A stretch of 64,000 nt of DNA from Thauera sp. GDN1 (GTDB lineage: Bacteria > Pseudomonadota > Gammaproteobacteria > Burkholderiales > Rhodocyclaceae): contig NZ_CP097870.1 in NCBI RefSeq assembly GCF_029223545.1, forward strand, positions 3,348,001 through 3,412,000, read 5' to 3'. The notes beneath the pieces are model-generated. The model was not told the origin of the DNA and ran no database searches. It saw only the letters and a list, made by a program, of their open reading frames with translations. Positions 61,511 through 64,000 of the stretch are shown piece by piece. The translations under genes and the position numbers were made by a program. The first letter of the stretch is position 1. Every line of letters begins with the position of its first letter.

Positions 61511-63373
61511 ATGAGACGCGCCCCTTCCGCCGCCCTGCCCGCCCCCGCCACCGGCGAACGCCATGACTGGCAGACCCTGAAGAGCCTGTTCCCCTTCATC
61601 TGGGCGTACAAGGGCCGGGTGATCTTCGCGCTTGCCTGCCTGGTCGCGGCCAAGGGCGCCAACGTCACGGTGCCGATCATCTTCAAGCACCTGATCGACG
61701 ACCTGACGATCACGCCCGAGCACGTCTTGATCGTGGTTCCGGCTGCGCTGCTGCTGGCCTACGGCGTGCTGCGCTTCTCGACCTCGCTGTTCACCGAGCT
61801 GCGCGAGGTGGTGTTCGCGCGCGTCACCCAGCAGGCGGTGCGCGAGATCTCGCTGCGCGTGTTCCGCCACCTGCACGCCCTGTCGCTGCGCTTCCACCTC
61901 GAGCGCCAGACCGGCGGCCTCACCCGCGACATCGAACGCGGCACGCGCTCGATCGGCTCGCTGATCAGCTACACGCTGTACTCGATCCTGCCGACGCTGA
62001 TCGAGATCGGCATGGTGATCGGCATCCTGCTGGTCAATTACGACGCGGTGTTCGCCCTCATCACGCTCGCCGCGCTGACGATCTACATCGTGTTCACCGT
62101 CAAGGTGACCAACTGGCGCACCGCGCTGCGGCGCGAGGCCAACGAACTCGACTCGGCCGCCAACGCGCGCGCCATCGACAGCCTGATCAACTACGAGACG
62201 GTGAAGTACTTCAACAACGAGGAGTTCGAGGCCCGGCGCTACGACGAGCAGCTGCAGAAGTGGACCCGTGCCCAGGTCACCAACCAGTACTCGCTGTCTG
62301 CGCTCAACGTCGGCCAGGCGGCGATCATCGCAGTCGCGGTCACCGCGATGATGTGGCAGGCGGCCGACCGGGTGGCCAGCGGCGAGATGACGATCGGCGA
62401 CATCGTGCTGGTCAATGCCTTCATGATCCAGCTCTACATCCCGCTCAACTTCCTCGGCGTGCTGTACCGCGAGATCCGTCAGTCGCTCACCGACATCGAG
62501 CGCATGTTCGGCCTCATGCACACCCACCGCGAGATCGCCGACGCGCCCGATGCCCACGTCCTGCCCGCTGGCCCGGCGAGCGTGCGATTCGAGCACGTGG
62601 GCTTCGCCTACGACGCCAAGCGCCCGATCCTGTTCGACGTCGACTTCGACATCCCCGCCGGCAGCACGGTGGCGGTGGTCGGCCACTCCGGCTCGGGCAA
62701 ATCCACGCTCGCCCGCCTGCTCTACCGCTTCTACGACGTGCAGGGTGGGGCGATCCGCATCAATGGCCACGACCTGCGCAGCCTCACCCAGGACAGCCTG
62801 CGCGCGGCGATCGGCATCGTCCCCCAGGACACGGTGCTGTTCAACGACACGCTGTACTACAACATCCACTACGGCCGCCCCGGCGCCAGCCGCGAGGAGG
62901 TCGAGGCCGCCGCGCGCGCCGCGCAGCTGGAAGACTTCATCCGCCAGTTGCCGGAAGGCTACGAGACCCGCGTCGGCGAACGCGGACTGAAGCTCTCGGG
63001 TGGCGAGAAGCAGCGCGTCGCCATCGCACGCGCGCTGCTGAAGAACCCCGCCATCCTGATCTTCGACGAGGCCACCTCGGCGCTCGACTCCAAGACCGAG
63101 AAGGCGATCCAGGCCCAGATCGAGCGCGCGGCCCAGGGTCGCACCGCGCTGGTCATCGCCCACCGTCTGTCGACGATCATGGATGCCGACGAGATCATCG
63201 TGCTCGACACGGGCCGCATCGTCGAACGCGGCCGCCACACCGCGCTGCTGGCGCAGGGCGGCGCCTACGCGCAGATGTGGATGCTGCAGCAGCAGGAAGA
63301 GGCGGCAGGCGCCATCGACAAATCGGAGACGGATGCCGACGTCGCAGGCGCGCCGGCGGGCGGCGTGGCGTAG
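61511..63373 (+). CDS. ABC exporter, Atm1/heavy-metal type (glutathione-conjugate transporter family)
   Basis: A 620-residue half-transporter with an N-terminal six-helix membrane domain (about 30-330) and a C-terminal ATPase. VGHSGSGKSTLARLLYRFY is Walker A, LSGGEKQRVAIARALL the signature and ILIFDEATSALDSKTEKAI Walker B. In the membrane domain LINYETVKYFNNEEFEARRYDEQ is the segment typical of Atm1/ABCB7/HMT1 proteins, which move glutathione-bound species; bacterial members are tied to metal tolerance or Fe-S maturation. The C-terminal 30 residues are low-complexity. Divergent from the TetR gene. Confidence 0.9.
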   Translation: MRRAPSAALPAPATGERHDWQTLKSLFPFIWAYKGRVIFALACLVAAKGANVTVPIIFKHLIDDLTITPEHVLIVVPAALLLAYGVLRFSTSLFTELREVVFARVTQQAVREISLRVFRHLHALSLRFHLERQTGGLTRDIERGTRSIGSLISYTLYSILPTLIEIGMVIGILLVNYDAVFALITLAALTIYIVFTVKVTNWRTALRREANELDSAANARAIDSLINYETVKYFNNEEFEARRYDEQLQKWTRAQVTNQYSLSALNVGQAAIIAVAVTAMMWQAADRVASGEMTIGDIVLVNAFMIQLYIPLNFLGVLYREIRQSLTDIERMFGLMHTHREIADAPDAHVLPAGPASVRFEHVGFAYDAKRPILFDVDFDIPAGSTVAVVGHSGSGKSTLARLLYRFYDVQGGAIRINGHDLRSLTQDSLRAAIGIVPQDTVLFNDTLYYNIHYGRPGASREEVEAAARAAQLEDFIRQLPEGYETRVGERGLKLSGGEKQRVAIARALLKNPAILIFDEATSALDSKTEKAIQAQIERAAQGRTALVIAHRLSTIMDADEIIVLDTGRIVERGRHTALLAQGGAYAQMWMLQQQEEAAGAIDKSETDADVAGAPAGGVA

Positions 63374-63389
63374 ACTATCCGAATAGTCT
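63372..63389. repeat. Perfect 7-bp hairpin overlapping the ABC exporter stop
   Basis: AGACTAT and ATAGTCT, separated by CCGA, form a stem whose first bases belong to the stop codon. No T-run follows. It lies in the 31-bp gap before the Kef-type gene on the same strand, so it may be an mRNA-processing or attenuating hairpin. Role unknown. Confidence 0.35.
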
Positions 63390-63404
63390 CTCGACGACGC
63401 CCGC

Positions 63405-64000
63405 ATGGACGCACACGGCAGCTTCCCCTTCCTCAAGGAAACCATCCTCTTCCTCGCCCTCAGCGGCGTGCTGATGCCGCTGCTGTCGCGCCTGCGCATC
63501 AACGCGGTGCTGGGTTTCCTGTCGGTGGGCGTGCTGCTCGGCCCCTACGGCCTGGCCTCGCTGGCGGGCACCTGGCCGGCGCTGTCCTGGTTCACCTTCG
63601 CGCGCCCGGAGGACGTGGAGTTCCTCGCCGAGCTCGGGGTGATCTTCCTGATGTTCATGATCGGCCTGGAGATGTCGGTCGAGCGCCTGTGGTCGATGCG
63701 CCGCCTGGTGTTCGGGCTCGGCGGGCTGCAGGTCGCGCTGTCGGCAGCGGCGGTCGGCGGGCTGGCGCTGTGGTTCGGCAACAGCATCGAGGCGGCGGTG
63801 ATCCTGGGCGTGGTGCTGGCGTTCTCGTCGACGGCGATCGTCATGCAGCTGCTGATCCAGCGCCGCGAGCTGGGGACGCCGCTCGGGCAGTCGGCGTTCG
63901 CGATCCTGCTCTTCCAGGACCTCGCGGTGGTGCCGCTGCTGGTGCTGATCAGCATCCTCGGCGCCGCTTCGGGCGAAGGCAGCTTCGCCAGCCTGCTCGG
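63405..64000 (+). CDS. Kef-type (CPA2) monovalent cation:proton antiporter, N-terminal part
   Basis: The first 198 residues of an inner-membrane antiporter, cut by the window end. At least five membrane segments are present. ALSGVLMPLLSRLRINAVLGFLSVGVLLGPYGLA, shown here by its core LGFLSVGVLLGPYGL, and FLAELGVIFLMFMIGLEMS are the first CPA2 motifs, and LAFSSTAIVMQLL with FAILLFQDLAVVPLLVL contains the conserved Asp of the ion site. KefB/KefC/YbaL members exchange K+ for H+, often under glutathione control. The C-terminal nucleotide-binding domain would lie outside the window. ATG at 63405. Confidence 0.88.
   Translation, partial: MDAHGSFPFLKETILFLALSGVLMPLLSRLRINAVLGFLSVGVLLGPYGLASLAGTWPALSWFTFARPEDVEFLAELGVIFLMFMIGLEMSVERLWSMRRLVFGLGGLQVALSAAAVGGLALWFGNSIEAAVILGVVLAFSSTAIVMQLLIQRRELGTPLGQSAFAILLFQDLAVVPLLVLISILGAASGEGSFASLL

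Noticed and set aside
61400..63502. 700-residue minus-strand frame opposite the ABC exporter
   Set aside because: Antisense shadow; the plus-strand protein has complete Walker A, signature and Walker B motifs.

Overview
The window is about 64 kb of gene-dense, GC-rich bacterial chromosome, with short intergenic gaps and many start/stop overlaps. Gene content and order point to a betaproteobacterium of the Rhodocyclales (Thauera/Azoarcus-like). The markers are pilMNOPQ-aroKB next to dgt and gltBD, a divergent ponA-type penicillin-binding protein, ubiCA/ubiD, a six-gene Na+-translocating NADH:quinone reductase operon, and a large fatty-acid beta-oxidation cluster. This placement rests on recalled gene order and protein character, not on a search. 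I see no phage, insertion sequence, CRISPR array, rRNA or tRNA gene; this is essentially core genome.

Layout. 1-3.2 kb: partial ECF sigma factor with an upstream DnrO-like exported protein, an enoyl-CoA hydratase/3-hydroxyisobutyryl-CoA hydrolase, a cold-shock protein and a small orphan protein. 3.2-6.4 kb: glmU-glmS (UDP-GlcNAc synthesis). 6.7-11.2 kb: a MaoC-phosphotransacylase fusion with acetate kinase, then gamma-glutamyltranspeptidase. 11.2-13.2 kb: an LtaS/OpgB-like membrane sulfatase-fold enzyme. 13.4-23.4 kb: aroQ, gltD, gltB, dgt, aroB, aroK on the minus strand. 23.4-28.5 kb: the pilMNOPQ type IV pilus operon. 28.7-35.4 kb: penicillin-binding protein 1A, frataxin, LptM-like lipoprotein, diaminopimelate decarboxylase, PBP4-type carboxypeptidase and small proteins. 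35.6-43.4 kb: ubiD, pyrF, ubiA, ubiC, recG, ridA and a DUF218 membrane protein. 43.5-49.3 kb: nqrABCDEF. 49.7-61.4 kb: beta-oxidation cluster with two thiolases, two multifunctional hydratase/dehydrogenase proteins of opposite domain order, a FadL porin, a FadE dehydrogenase and a TetR regulator. 61.5-64 kb: an Atm1-type ABC exporter and the start of a Kef-type antiporter.

How the parts work together. The beta-oxidation cluster is a nearly complete route from uptake (FadL) through acyl-CoA oxidation (FadE), hydration/dehydrogenation and thiolysis, headed by a TetR gene with a PsrA-like palindrome. Reduced cofactors from it could feed the Na+-NQR encoded beside it. The acyl-phosphate pair (MaoC-Pta plus AckA) interconverts acyl-CoA and acid with ATP. 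GltBD is the main nitrogen-assimilation enzyme here.

Most interesting non-coding signals. The gltB leader has a good sigma70 promoter, then a perfect NtrC-type palindrome, then an intrinsic-terminator hairpin, all before the gltB start; it could be an attenuator. The pilQ terminator overlaps a candidate extended -10 promoter for aroKB. Three intergenic REP-like inverted-repeat elements lie in the window, two flanking dgt and one between ackA and ggt. I did not find a convincing wholly new protein system.
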